Source: Flavobacterium sp. SH_e (GTDB taxonomy: Bacteria; Bacteroidota; Bacteroidia; Flavobacteriales; Flavobacteriaceae). Taken from it: DNA of 64,000 bases. Below, piece by piece: positions 17,314-25,616 of this stretch (position 1 is its first letter; every line of letters starts with the position of its first letter). The stretch covers positions 50,524 to 114,523 of the forward strand of contig NZ_JAOVZN010000011.1 of NCBI RefSeq assembly GCF_025717045.1. Direction: 5' to 3'. Made by a program: the position numbers and the translations under genes. The notes under the pieces are model-generated. The model saw only the letters and a list, made by a program, of their open reading frames with translations, made no database searches and had not been told where the DNA came from.

Positions 17314-18441
17314 TTATTCAATTGTTATTGGACGTCCGTGTGTTTGTTTTATAATGAAAGAAAGTAGAGTAGGAATTGATGCTGCAACGGTCGTCATTAT
17401 ATGAGTCAGATTTTTATGTGTCAGCGCTTTGGCTAAAATTCTACCAAAGAATAATCTTCTGCTAAAATGCTTTTTCCATTCTTTACTATATTTTTTTTCG
17501 AATTCATTTCTAGATTCTATTTTTCCATAGTAAAAATCAAGAACTAGTTCAGAAGCTATTTTAGCGCTATGAATTGCCATTGCCATTCCGTTGCCGCACA
17601 TTGGATGAATTAATCCTGCGGTATCTCCAATCATTAAAATGTGATTTTCTACAGGTTCTTTTTTATCGAATGAAATCTGACTGATCGTTAAAGGTTTTTC
17701 GAATAGGGAAGTGCTGTTTTCAAAAATAGATTTCAATTTTTTATTTTTATAAAGTACCGATTTTTGGTAGTCTTCAATGTTTTTGTATTTTTTAAAAGTT
17801 TCAAAATCGGCTAAATAGCATATGTTTATAACGTCGTTTTCGACTTTTGAAACGCCACAATAACCGCCTTGAAAATTGTACAAAGCAACAAGACTTTCGT
17901 CAAAATTTCCTTTATAATGTGCTTTTACTGCTAACCACGGTGATTTTTTAGAAATAAAATCTCTTGACAAAACTTGATCTATATTCGATCTTTTGCCGTA
18001 AGCGCCCAAAACTATTTTCGCAGAAAAAATTTCTTCAGAAGTAGTTACCGTGAAAATGTCATTTTCAAAGGAAATATTGATGACATTTTCTGTTATAATG
18101 GTACAGCCATTTTCAATTGCTTTTTCAAACAAAAAATTATCCAGTTCATAACGGCTAATTCCGAAACCGCCTAATGGAAGTTTTGTTTTTGCTGTTTTTC
18201 CGTTTTGCGCTGTAAATTCAAAGTTTGAAATACTTGTTGGGTGAAGTTCCCTAACGTCTAAATCCAACCAAAATAAATAAGGCAGGATTTCATTGGAGAT
18301 GTATTCTCCGCAAACTTTATGTTTTGGAAATGTATTTTTTTCGATAAGAATTACCTTCAATCCTTTTTTGGATAAGTGTAAAGCACTTGCTAGACCAGCA
18401 AGACCGCCTCCAATAATAAGTACATCGGGATTTGTTCTCAT
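17314..18441 (-). CDS. FAD-dependent oxidoreductase (geranylgeranyl reductase / hydroxylase type)
   Basis: 375 residues. The N-terminal dinucleotide fold is LIIGGGLAGLASALHLSKKG (8-27), followed by a KHKVCGEYIS motif typical of the geranylgeranyl-reductase branch and GDTAGLIHPMCGNGM near the FAD ribityl site. Relatives hydroxylate aromatics or reduce double bonds; next to a type III PKS and methyltransferase it recalls SrsC, which hydroxylates alkylresorcinols. First gene of the operon, so the promoter should lie in 18442-18601. Confidence 0.82.
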   Translation of the reverse strand: MRTNPDVLIIGGGLAGLASALHLSKKGLKVILIEKNTFPKHKVCGEYISNEILPYLFWLDLDVRELHPTSISNFEFTAQNGKTAKTKLPLGGFGISRYELDNFLFEKAIENGCTIITENVINISFENDIFTVTTSEEIFSAKIVLGAYGKRSNIDQVLSRDFISKKSPWLAVKAHYKGNFDESLVALYNFQGGYCGVSKVENDVINICYLADFETFKKYKNIEDYQKSVLYKNKKLKSIFENSTSLFEKPLTISQISFDKKEPVENHILMIGDTAGLIHPMCGNGMAMAIHSAKIASELVLDFYYGKIESRNEFEKKYSKEWKKHFSRRLFFGRILAKALTHKNLTHIMTTVAASIPTLLSFIIKQTHGRPITIE

Positions 18442-18601
18442 ACAACCAATTTAATCATAAAAACTTAAATGTTCTTACTTAATTCTATAATAAATTAACA
18501 AAATTTCAACTTTTATTTTAAAAGATTAAAATGCGTTTTTATTAGAAAAAAATGATTTAAAAGATAATTTTTACTTTTGCCATAAATAGCACATTAAATA
18601 A
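18442..18601. promoter_or_regulatory. divergent promoter region between PKS operon and small + gene
   Basis: 160 bp very AT-rich spacer. On the + strand TACTTTTG at 18572-18579 matches the flavobacterial -7 element TAnnTTTG and lies 22 bp before the + gene; no TTG was found at the right distance upstream. No clear box was found toward the PKS operon. Confidence 0.4.
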
Positions 18602-18958
18602 ATGACAATACAAGATTTATTAGGAACTTATTCTATTTCTGGAAGCAATCAGGACGAAAGTAATGAGATAACATACCAAGGTGTTTTGAAGCTGACTTTA
18701 GATCAAAACAACCGCATAAAGGCAGATTGGATTATCAATTCGCATAAACAAAAAGGAACTGGTTTCTTTAAAGATAATATTTTGGTAATTAATTTTAGTT
18801 ACAAAGGCGAAGACAATAAAACCTATAAAGGAGTTGCGGTTTATAGATGCATTACTAAAGATGTTTTAGACGGATTTTGGTCTGAAAAACACGGAGATCC
18901 ATTGTATTTAGGAAGTGAACATTGTTTGAGAATGGAAACTACAGAACGATTAAATTAG
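18602..18958 (+). CDS. hypothetical protein, probable cytosolic beta-barrel
   Basis: 118 residues without signal peptide or membrane segment. Alternating strands (KADWIINSH, GTGFFKDNILVINFSYKG, YKGVAVYRCI, DGFWSEKHGDPLYLG) suggest a small beta-barrel or lipocalin-like fold with two cysteines near the C-terminus. I do not recognise the family. It diverges from the PKS operon with a shared 160 bp spacer, and a repeat element follows. Confidence 0.65.
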   Translation: MTIQDLLGTYSISGSNQDESNEITYQGVLKLTLDQNNRIKADWIINSHKQKGTGFFKDNILVINFSYKGEDNKTYKGVAVYRCITKDVLDGFWSEKHGDPLYLGSEHCLRMETTERLN

Positions 18959-18984
18959 AATCTTTTTACTGGAAATATTTTTTT

Positions 18985-19124
18985 TAAACACATAGAAACT
19001 TAGATTTTTGTTTGTGAATAAAAGAAATTAGAAAGAAACTAGTTTCTAACACATAGAGCTATGTGAATGTATACAAGTGAAACGCCTTTTTTAAGTTTCC
19101 AATAAACTATGGTTCTATGTGTTA
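18985..19124. repeat. intergenic inverted-repeat element, AACACATAGAAAC family, copy 1
   Basis: Left arm near 18985-19009 (AAACACATAGAAACTTAG), right arm 19104-19124 (its imperfect reverse complement, CTATGGTTCTATGTGTTA). The interior contains AAACTAGTTTCT and AAGTGAAACGCC. The whole element aligns with the reverse complement of 23048-23254, which carries an extra insert. Confidence 0.85.
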
Positions 19125-19135
19125 AAATAAAAAAC

Positions 19136-19176
19136 AAAAACTGCGTAAAGCTCAAAGCATTTGCGCAGTTTTTTTA
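19136..19176. terminator. bidirectional intrinsic terminator
   Basis: AAAAACTGCG (19136-19145) pairs with CGCAGTTTTT (19164-19173), with T-runs on both strands. It lies 25 bp past the CPBP protease stop on the - strand and can also stop transcription coming from the + gene and repeat element. Confidence 0.85.
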
Positions 19177-19200
19177 TATAAACTATTTAAAACTTATTGA

Positions 19201-19890
19201 TTAAGCTGGGTTTGCTACAGTTTTATATTTTCTGTTGTAAAGAATAATAAAACCAACCCATATTACTAATAAAACTGCAATTAAAGTAAGTTCTGTTTCA
19301 TGCAAACCATTACGGAAGAAATTGTTTAGCGAATGTACGCCCGCAACTGCTAATAATGATCCTGTAGAAGTATATACTTTTCCGATTCCCCAAGTTCCAA
19401 AGAAAATGATTCCGAAGAAAATCATATTGCTAGGAGTTGTTTCGAAGTTCAAATGCCATGCAAACCAAAGTACCGCAATAATCAAGATTGAAGTAAATTT
19501 AGGAAGCGATTTCAGTTGTTCTTGTAAAAATCCACGCCATCCAATTTCTTCTAAAAGTCCGTAAACTAAAACTGTAAACATGAGTAAAATTGGGAATTTA
19601 CCGATTGTAAAGTAATAAACACCTGCAATTAAAACAGCTGGAAGAATCCAATAAACTGCAAATGGAACAATTGCATTTTTGTAGATTCCCTTTAACGACA
19701 TTGGATTGTGAAGAGAGAATATTTTTATTGCAGCCAAAGCTCCTAAAGCTGGTCCGACACCGCGAAGCAAAATTACTAAATACGGATTTTCTATTCCAGA
19801 TAATAAATTAGTTTTAGTAGCTGCATATCTGCAGATTACAGCAATTACGTAATAAACTATAATAGCGCCAAAGTTGATTTTATTTTTCAT
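19201..19890 (-). CDS. CPBP family intramembrane glutamic endopeptidase
   Basis: 229 residues, about seven hydrophobic segments. CPBP (Abi/CAAX-prenyl-protease-like) motifs: LEEIGWRGFL (EExxxR), AWHLNF and HSLNNF, giving the paired glutamates and the histidines expected in the membrane active site. Substrate unknown. The gene sits 76 bp downstream of a Crp-type regulator gene on the same strand, so they could be co-transcribed. Confidence 0.85.
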   Translation of the reverse strand: MKNKINFGAIIVYYVIAVICRYAATKTNLLSGIENPYLVILLRGVGPALGALAAIKIFSLHNPMSLKGIYKNAIVPFAVYWILPAVLIAGVYYFTIGKFPILLMFTVLVYGLLEEIGWRGFLQEQLKSLPKFTSILIIAVLWFAWHLNFETTPSNMIFFGIIFFGTWGIGKVYTSTGSLLAVAGVHSLNNFFRNGLHETELTLIAVLLVIWVGFIILYNRKYKTVANPA

Positions 19891-19966
19891 CGTTTTAAAT
19901 TTGTTTGGTTTAGTGAAGCAAACTTAGCGAGTGAAAATGAAAATAAAATTGACTTTGGGTAAGAAA

Positions 19967-20557
19967 TCATTTTTCCATAACTCTTTTTCGAATTCGGCTT
20001 AAACTTTCAGCTGTTAATCCCAAATAAGAAGCGATGATTTTTAGGGGTGTTCTTTGAAAAATTTCTGGACGACCTTCTATCAGTTTTAAATAACGTTCTT
20101 GTGGTGAAAGTGTCAACAGGTTAATTTGCTCTTGCTGTTTTCGCACATAAAGTATTTCAGAAATGGCTTTTCCAATTCGTAAGCCTGTTTCAGATCTTTG
20201 GTACAATTCATTTAAATCTTGAAGTGAAATGGACCAAAGCGTTAAATCTTCTAAAGCTTCTGTTTTAATAACAGATGGCTGCTGATTTAGAAAAGACATA
20301 TAATCGCTTATAAAACTCTTTTCGTAAAGAAGATTGATGCAAATATCTCTCTTTCCATCCCAAACAAATAATCCAGCCGATCCTTTAATGATAATATTGA
20401 GATATTTTTCGACACCATGATAATCTTTTATGATTTCAGATTTGTCAAATTCACGGACTTTAATCTTCTCCGAAAATCCTGTCCAGATATTCATATCGGC
20501 AGTAAAATAATTTTCGAAAATTCTCTTTACATCTTCTGGAGAAGGACTTTGTGGCAT
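19967..20557 (-). CDS. Crp/Fnr family transcriptional regulator
   Basis: 196 residues: an N-terminal cyclic-nucleotide-binding-like beta-barrel (about 20-125) and a C-terminal helix-turn-helix (RTPLKIIASYLGLTAESLSRIRK). It lacks an obvious FNR cysteine cluster. The type is abundant in Bacteroidota and the ligands are mostly unknown. The neighbouring CPBP protease is a possible target. Confidence 0.82.
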   Translation of the reverse strand: MPQSPSPEDVKRIFENYFTADMNIWTGFSEKIKVREFDKSEIIKDYHGVEKYLNIIIKGSAGLFVWDGKRDICINLLYEKSFISDYMSFLNQQPSVIKTEALEDLTLWSISLQDLNELYQRSETGLRIGKAISEILYVRKQQEQINLLTLSPQERYLKLIEGRPEIFQRTPLKIIASYLGLTAESLSRIRKRVMEK

Positions 20558-20660
20558 TTTATTAAATTATGAATTTGGAATGCCAATATAGGTTTTATCT
20601 TTCAAAATAAAAACAGCTTTGTTGTCCTGTTATTTATATTTTTTTGTGAAGAGTTAGGAC

Positions 20661-20693
20661 AACTTTGTCAAAATTTTGAACTTTGACAAAGTT
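20661..20693. repeat. nested palindrome, AACTTTGTCAAAGTT family (solo copy)
   Basis: AACTTTGTCAAAATT (20661-20675) and AACTTTGACAAAGTT (20679-20693) are inverted copies with one mismatch and a 3-base loop; each arm is itself nearly palindromic. It touches the stop codon of the small - strand gene and may act as its terminator. The same unit occurs inside the repeat element at 23130-23162. Confidence 0.85.
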
Positions 20694-20911
20694 TAAATTT
20701 TATTTTCTGCTATTAATAATACCCAAAGAAAAACTGTAAATGTTATTGTGATAAAAAAATCAAATCTATCAAGTGTTTCAAAAGAGTTAAAAATGAATTT
20801 AACGCCAATGATGCCAGTACACATTAGCACAAGTCGAAATAATCTCTTGGCAATCAAATGTAAAGCAGCTTTTCTGTTATTGACATTTTGCTCTTTTGTT
20901 GAATCGTTCAT
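20693..20911 (-). CDS. small hypothetical membrane protein
   Basis: 72 residues: charged N-terminus, then two hydrophobic segments (about 24-42 and 50-66). No family recognised. Placement 54 bp downstream of the PPC-domain gene on the same strand, and a hairpin right at its stop, support it as a real gene. The overlapping + strand frame has no protein-like features. Confidence 0.5.
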   Translation of the reverse strand: MNDSTKEQNVNNRKAALHLIAKRLFRLVLMCTGIIGVKFIFNSFETLDRFDFFITITFTVFLWVLLIAENKI

Positions 20912-20965
20912 TTCACAACTAAGTTTATTAAGCCAAAATACAAAAGTAAATGCAGATTTTTGAAA

Positions 20966-21487
20966 TTATTTCAAACAAGGCAATTGTAAAACATTCGCAT
21001 TCAGCGGTTGTTCAACTTTTCTCTCAAGTTTTTCGCTATTCACAGTGATATAAATTTCCATAGAACCCGTTCCAACTTTCAATCCGAGAATATGACCGCC
21101 GTAAGCATCAAATTTATCATTGGTTGCAACTCCGTGCATGTGTATAGATGGTTTGTCGCCGCTCCAAGCGATCGATCCTGTAATGCTTCCCATTTCTACT
21201 TTATTGAAAGTTTTAGGATGGAATTTCTTTTCGTTAAAATCATAAAATCCAAAAGTGGCATCTTGCGCAAAACCAATTCCAGTAAAATTTGCTGACGGAA
21301 TATTTTGCTCTTTGGCTAATTTTTCAATTAGTTCCAAAACATTATCGCCTTCGCGAAGAACCATTAGGTAACCTTGAGGAGTTTTGGTATAACGGCATTT
21401 TTCAGTATCTTTTTGTTGGGCATTAGCAAAATTAAGAGACATTAAAAGCATTAATGCCATACCGATTTTAAGGGGTTGCATATTCAT
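20966..21487 (-). CDS. exported PPC-domain (DUF296) protein
   Basis: 173 residues: a signal peptide (about 1-23, ending NANA-Q) then a PPC/DUF296 domain (about 35-155) with FTGIGFAQDATFGFYDF, the HMHG histidines and YGGHILGLKV. PPC domains are known as part of plant AT-hook DNA-binding proteins and as stand-alone bacterial trimers; a bacterial version with an export signal cannot bind DNA in the cytosol, so a periplasmic metal- or ligand-binding role is likelier. It lies 7 bp after the GH32-like gene and is probably co-transcribed with it. Confidence 0.78.
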   Translation of the reverse strand: MNMQPLKIGMALMLLMSLNFANAQQKDTEKCRYTKTPQGYLMVLREGDNVLELIEKLAKEQNIPSANFTGIGFAQDATFGFYDFNEKKFHPKTFNKVEMGSITGSIAWSGDKPSIHMHGVATNDKFDAYGGHILGLKVGTGSMEIYITVNSEKLERKVEQPLNANVLQLPCLK

Positions 21488-21494
21488 ATAGTAT

Positions 21495-23006
21495 TTAAAT
21501 TAGAGAATTGGGTTGTAATTCATTATCATATTTTTCAGGATCAGAAGCCGCGTATTCGTTTTCAGGTTCTGGAATAACGTGAATTTTAGAATCGCTTATC
21601 GAAATTACGGCAGAACAGACATAGATTCCGACTTTTCCTTCGTTATATTTAAAATCTAATAAAGTTAGTTTTACAATGTCATTAATCGAAAGTTCATAAT
21701 AATTTCCGTAGCGGATAATTTTAAAATTAATCTGTTTTTCTTCACTAATTTCAAATTGATTGGTTTGGATATTTTCAAAAATAAAATTGTTTTTGACATC
21801 TTTTTCATTAAATCCCCACGCTCTGAATTGCACGAAACCATTCATAAAATCAATTGAAATATAGTATCCCGTTCCTTCTTTATCACATTCAATTACAAAA
21901 CCTGTTTTTCCCATTCCTTCCACCGCAAGCGTTCCTTCCCAAACAAAATCGTTTGATGGTTTTTCGAAGCCATAAATTTCATAACCGCTTCGGCATCCAA
22001 AACGCCATTTGTTTTCATTTTCCAAAACAAATTCGGCTGTTGGATTTCCCAAAATAGGCAAAGGAAGAGGGAGGTCTTTTTGAAGTATGGTTTTTTGATA
22101 CAGTTTTTCCCAATAGTAATAGCTTTTCAGTAAAAGTCTTCCGCTTTTATCTACGTCTAATTCTTTGGGAGGTGGAATTACACGATGTGTATTGACATTT
22201 CCGTCGGCAAAGTAGAAATTGTAAACTAGATAGTGTTTCCCTTCTTTTACAACTCTTGCAGCATAATTTCCTTGAGGCATTAAAACATTATTATGAAAAG
22301 CACAATATTCGCCTCTAAATTCTGGTGCAGACCAATAGCGAACTTTAATATCTTCTCTAATTGACCCTAAAAGATAATGCGTTCCTTTAATTTCAAATAC
22401 GCACGGACATTCGACATCATCATACACATACGGAATATGAAGCGGTTTTTGCAGTACATAACCTTCTTTTTCTCTTTTTGCAACACCAATGCAGCCTCTT
22501 CGGTAGGTTGGTCCAGAAGCACTTCTAGCGCATATTAACAAATAATCTTCTCCTTTGTATTGGTATTTAAATGGGTCACGAAAGCTTATCCATTGTCGCG
22601 GATTGTTATTTTTGCCTTCATAATGTGGAGCTTCACTTTTAAACGGAAGTCCGTAGAGATTTTCCTTTTTCCAAGTAAGCAAATCTGTAGAAATTGCTCT
22701 TCCTACTTTTTGTTCGATTCCCTTATCTTGACGTTTGAGACCCGTATAATACATTTCATAACCTTCTCCATCCGATTTTTTACTGACATGCATTGTCCAT
22801 AACATATCGTCGTCCCATTCTCCCGGATCGCCAACAAATATTGCGTTTTTTACTCGTTTCCACGAAAGACCGTCTTTTGAAATCGCATGTGCAATATAAT
22901 CGTGATTAGGAATAATTAAATGAAATAAATGATGAACTCCTTTTTCATCTATAAATACATCAACATCTCCAATTTCCCAATTGCTAAATCCTGAACCTGA
23001 ATACAT
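21495..23006 (-). CDS. GH32-like five-bladed propeller glycosidase, cytosolic
   Basis: 503 residues, no signal peptide. Residues 10-320 form a beta-propeller with GH32/GH68-type acids: Asp14/Asp16 in GDVDVFID, FRDPF (142-146, the RDP motif) and DVECPCVFE (197-205, the EC acid/base motif). A C-terminal beta-sandwich of about 170 residues follows, as in invertases. Its neighbours make sucrose phosphate and phosphorylate fructose, so an intracellular sucrose or fructoside hydrolase is the natural reading. The N-terminal WMNDPNG motif is altered, so GH43 or another clan J member remains possible. Confidence 0.72.
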   Translation of the reverse strand: MYSGSGFSNWEIGDVDVFIDEKGVHHLFHLIIPNHDYIAHAISKDGLSWKRVKNAIFVGDPGEWDDDMLWTMHVSKKSDGEGYEMYYTGLKRQDKGIEQKVGRAISTDLLTWKKENLYGLPFKSEAPHYEGKNNNPRQWISFRDPFKYQYKGEDYLLICARSASGPTYRRGCIGVAKREKEGYVLQKPLHIPYVYDDVECPCVFEIKGTHYLLGSIREDIKVRYWSAPEFRGEYCAFHNNVLMPQGNYAARVVKEGKHYLVYNFYFADGNVNTHRVIPPPKELDVDKSGRLLLKSYYYWEKLYQKTILQKDLPLPLPILGNPTAEFVLENENKWRFGCRSGYEIYGFEKPSNDFVWEGTLAVEGMGKTGFVIECDKEGTGYYISIDFMNGFVQFRAWGFNEKDVKNNFIFENIQTNQFEISEEKQINFKIIRYGNYYELSINDIVKLTLLDFKYNEGKVGIYVCSAVISISDSKIHVIPEPENEYAASDPEKYDNELQPNSLI

Positions 23007-23047
23007 TTTATTATTTATTTTAAACTGTTAGTATATTTTTAATTTTT

Positions 23048-23254
23048 TAAACACATAGAAACATAGCTTTTGTTTGAGCAAAAAAAGGCGTTTCACTTAG
23101 TTAAAGTAAACAGAGATCTTTAAACGTTAAACTTTGTCAAAGTTCAAAACTTTGACAAAGTTGATCTCAAAGCAGACATAAAGCTATGTTTTAGAAACTA
23201 GTTTCTTTAAATCACCTTTTCCAAGAAAGAAAAATCTATGTTTATATGTGGTTA
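23048..23254. repeat. intergenic inverted-repeat element, AACACATAGAAAC family, copy 2 with insert
   Basis: Outer arms near 23048-23072 (AAACACATAGAAACATAGC) and 23233-23254. Read as reverse complement it aligns along its length with 18985-19124, including AAACTAGTTTCT and AAGTGAAACGCC. About 48 extra bases between two GATC sites (23115-23166) hold the nested palindrome 23130-23162. It separates the sucrose synthase gene from the GH32-like gene and fills this gap. Confidence 0.88.
23130..23162. repeat. nested palindrome, AACTTTGTCAAAGTT family (inside larger element)
   Basis: Perfect 15-base arms AACTTTGTCAAAGTT (23130-23144) and AACTTTGACAAAGTT (23148-23162) around a 3-base loop. Nearly identical to the solo copy at 20661-20693. 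Confidence 0.9.
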
Positions 23255-23278
23255 AATAATTCATCTTCAATGAATTAA

Positions 23279-25456
23279 TTATTTTATGACTTTATAATGT
23301 TTTAAACCTTCCAAAATTCCCTCTGAAGCTGAATTTTTAGCAACATAAATACTTTTAGATGTTTCATAATCGGCAAGTTCTGCGCTTCGATTTCCAACAA
23401 TAATTCCTTTTACAGGTCCTCTAAACATATCAACATCATTTCCAGAATCTCCCGCAGCAATCACATTCGCTAACGTAATAGACCATTTTCGGCATAAAAA
23501 CTTAATCGCATTTCCTTTTGAAGCTCTTTTGGGAATAAAATCTAAAAACTGCCCGTGACTTGGAATAATATTAACTTTGTACCATCCTGCTCCTAAAACA
23601 GCAATTAATTCATCATGATCGTATTGTTCTTTTTCATAGTAATAAGAGATTTTAAAAGGGTTTTGCGCTTCTTCTTCCTGCAATTTAATCCATTTTATAC
23701 CTTTCAGTTTATTGACAATATCTTCTCTTTTCCATCTACCAGAGAGAAATTTGGCCCAACCTTTATCCAAAATATAATCTTTTCCGTTGGTGTAATAGAT
23801 TTCAGTTCCAACAGAACAAATAATGAAGTCGGGTAGAGGAAATTCTTCTTCGTCAATTACTTTTTTTACTAGTGCTAAATTTCGCCCAGAAGCCATTGCA
23901 AAAGCCATTTTATCGGTACGATTGGTTAAATGTGCTTTTAATTCTTTCAAACCTGGATTCGCTAGTTTTGGTTCAATTAGAGTTCCGTCTATATCTGAAA
24001 CTAATAAGTGATCAATTTTTCTTTTTAATCGGCTGACGTTGATATTAGGGTAATGCTGTTTTTTGATTCCAGTTGAAGAAACCGATAAATTTTCATTGAT
24101 TAAATCGACGTAATGGTTAACGTGGCTAACCCAACTGTAATACTTCTGAATATTAATCGCGCCATTATTGGAATAATATTTCCATTGATTTTCATCAGTT
24201 AAAATATTGCGGAGCGCTTTTTTAATCTGAGTTTCTTCTTGCGGATTTACCAATTCTCCGTTCTGACAAACAGGAATAATTTCTGAAGGTCCGCCGTTTT
24301 TTGTCACCACAACAGGAAGCCCAGAACTAGCCGATTCGATAACGGTCAAGCCGAAGTTTTCATGCAAAGCTAAATTCACAAAAACGCCTCTTTTTTCAGC
24401 TGCATAACGATAGATAATCGAAACTTCATTTTCGACATCATGCTTCTTTGGAATTGCCATTTTTCCGTACAAATCGTATTTATCCATCAAAAGAAGTAAA
24501 TCGGTTAAAACGTTCTTTTCAGATTCGGGCATTTTAGCGATGTCTTTTCGAATACCAGCAAAAATGACCAGATTGGCCATGCTTTGCAGTTCTTTGTCTT
24601 TTCCGTAAACTTCAATTAAAGTGTTCAAGTTTTTATGACGGTCAGGTCTTGAAAGTGCCAGAATAATAGGCTTGTGCGGATTAGTTAAAAATTTAGAAAT
24701 ACTTTCGGCAACCCAATATTTTCGTTGTGTTTCTTCCATATGTTTATCCGAATCATTTTCCTGATAATAATAAGGAACAAATTTTCTAGTGTCAATTCCA
24801 GGAGAAATGGCGTGGTATTTTCCTAATTCGAAGTTTTTGTATGCTTTGTAAGTTTCAATTTCCTGTTCGGTAGAAGTAACGATAAATTCTGCTAGTTCTA
24901 AGGTTTTTTCTTCAGCAGAAATTCTGGCTTTAAACTTGAACTTTTTTTCAAGTTCTTCTTCCGTTTCTCCGCTTTCGATTAATTTCTTTTTTTTGTAAAA
25001 TCCTAAAGAATGTCCTGTGTGAGCAAAAGGAATATTTAAAACTGCTGATAATTCGGCTGCAGCGTAACCTGCGTCAGCATAATGGGAGTGAATCCAATCT
25101 GGGAAGATGTTGTGCTGTTTGATGTGTTGCATCGCGCCATTCACAAAAGTATCTAGACCTTCCCAAAGCTGTTCTTTTGATCGGTACTTTTTTCCCAGAA
25201 ACGGAATTCGCCTTATATCCAATTTATCATTGATAATTTCTACAGGCACTGCATATTCTGGCGAAAGAGCGGGATCATCTATTAATCTTGTAAAAATATG
25301 TACGTGTTCTACATCTTCATGTTGCGATAAAAATTCTGCTAATTCGTATATATATTTGGTCTGACCTCCGTTGTCGGCATCTCGACCTATTTCGAGACCA
25401 GAACCTTTCAAAAGTCCGTGTATATTGATAAGTGAAATTCGTAGTTTTTTCATCAT
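23279..25456 (-). CDS. sucrose-phosphate synthase with C-terminal sucrose-phosphatase domain
   Basis: 725 residues. A GT4 glycosyltransferase spans about 1-460: DNGGQTKY (28-35), HSHYADAG (123-130), HTGHSLG (146-152), SRPDRHKN (269-276) and the E-x7-E motif ENFGLTVIE (366-374). A HAD phosphatase of the sucrose-phosphatase type follows at about 480-725, with DIDGT (488-492) and GDSGNDVDMF near the end. The fusion makes sucrose 6-phosphate from UDP-glucose and fructose 6-phosphate and then removes the phosphate. The start is MM; either methionine is possible. It lies 160 bp after the fructokinase gene. Confidence 0.92.
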   Translation of the reverse strand: MMKKLRISLINIHGLLKGSGLEIGRDADNGGQTKYIYELAEFLSQHEDVEHVHIFTRLIDDPALSPEYAVPVEIINDKLDIRRIPFLGKKYRSKEQLWEGLDTFVNGAMQHIKQHNIFPDWIHSHYADAGYAAAELSAVLNIPFAHTGHSLGFYKKKKLIESGETEEELEKKFKFKARISAEEKTLELAEFIVTSTEQEIETYKAYKNFELGKYHAISPGIDTRKFVPYYYQENDSDKHMEETQRKYWVAESISKFLTNPHKPIILALSRPDRHKNLNTLIEVYGKDKELQSMANLVIFAGIRKDIAKMPESEKNVLTDLLLLMDKYDLYGKMAIPKKHDVENEVSIIYRYAAEKRGVFVNLALHENFGLTVIESASSGLPVVVTKNGGPSEIIPVCQNGELVNPQEETQIKKALRNILTDENQWKYYSNNGAINIQKYYSWVSHVNHYVDLINENLSVSSTGIKKQHYPNINVSRLKRKIDHLLVSDIDGTLIEPKLANPGLKELKAHLTNRTDKMAFAMASGRNLALVKKVIDEEEFPLPDFIICSVGTEIYYTNGKDYILDKGWAKFLSGRWKREDIVNKLKGIKWIKLQEEEAQNPFKISYYYEKEQYDHDELIAVLGAGWYKVNIIPSHGQFLDFIPKRASKGNAIKFLCRKWSITLANVIAAGDSGNDVDMFRGPVKGIIVGNRSAELADYETSKSIYVAKNSASEGILEGLKHYKVIK

Positions 25457-25578
25457 TTCTTCCTTAATTATTTTAAAAATGCAATTTACAGCGCTTGTAT
25501 TGATTAGGAAGAAATAATTACATTTTAAATTTACATATTTCCCATGTTTAAGAGGAAAATAGAATGTTTTATCTATAA

Positions 25579-25609
25579 AAAAAGCCTGATTTTAAATATC
25601 AGGCTTTTT
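25579..25609. terminator. intrinsic terminator after the fructokinase gene
   Basis: Perfect 12-bp stem AAAAAGCCTGAT (25579-25590) with ATCAGGCTTTTT (25598-25609). It sits 8 bp past the fructokinase stop on the - strand, so the kinase may be transcribed partly apart from the synthase gene. Confidence 0.85.
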
Positions 25610-25616
25610 CTTCTTT

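Noticed and set aside
20748..20963. 71-codon + strand frame
   Set aside because: Overlaps the - strand small membrane protein and lacks coherent features.
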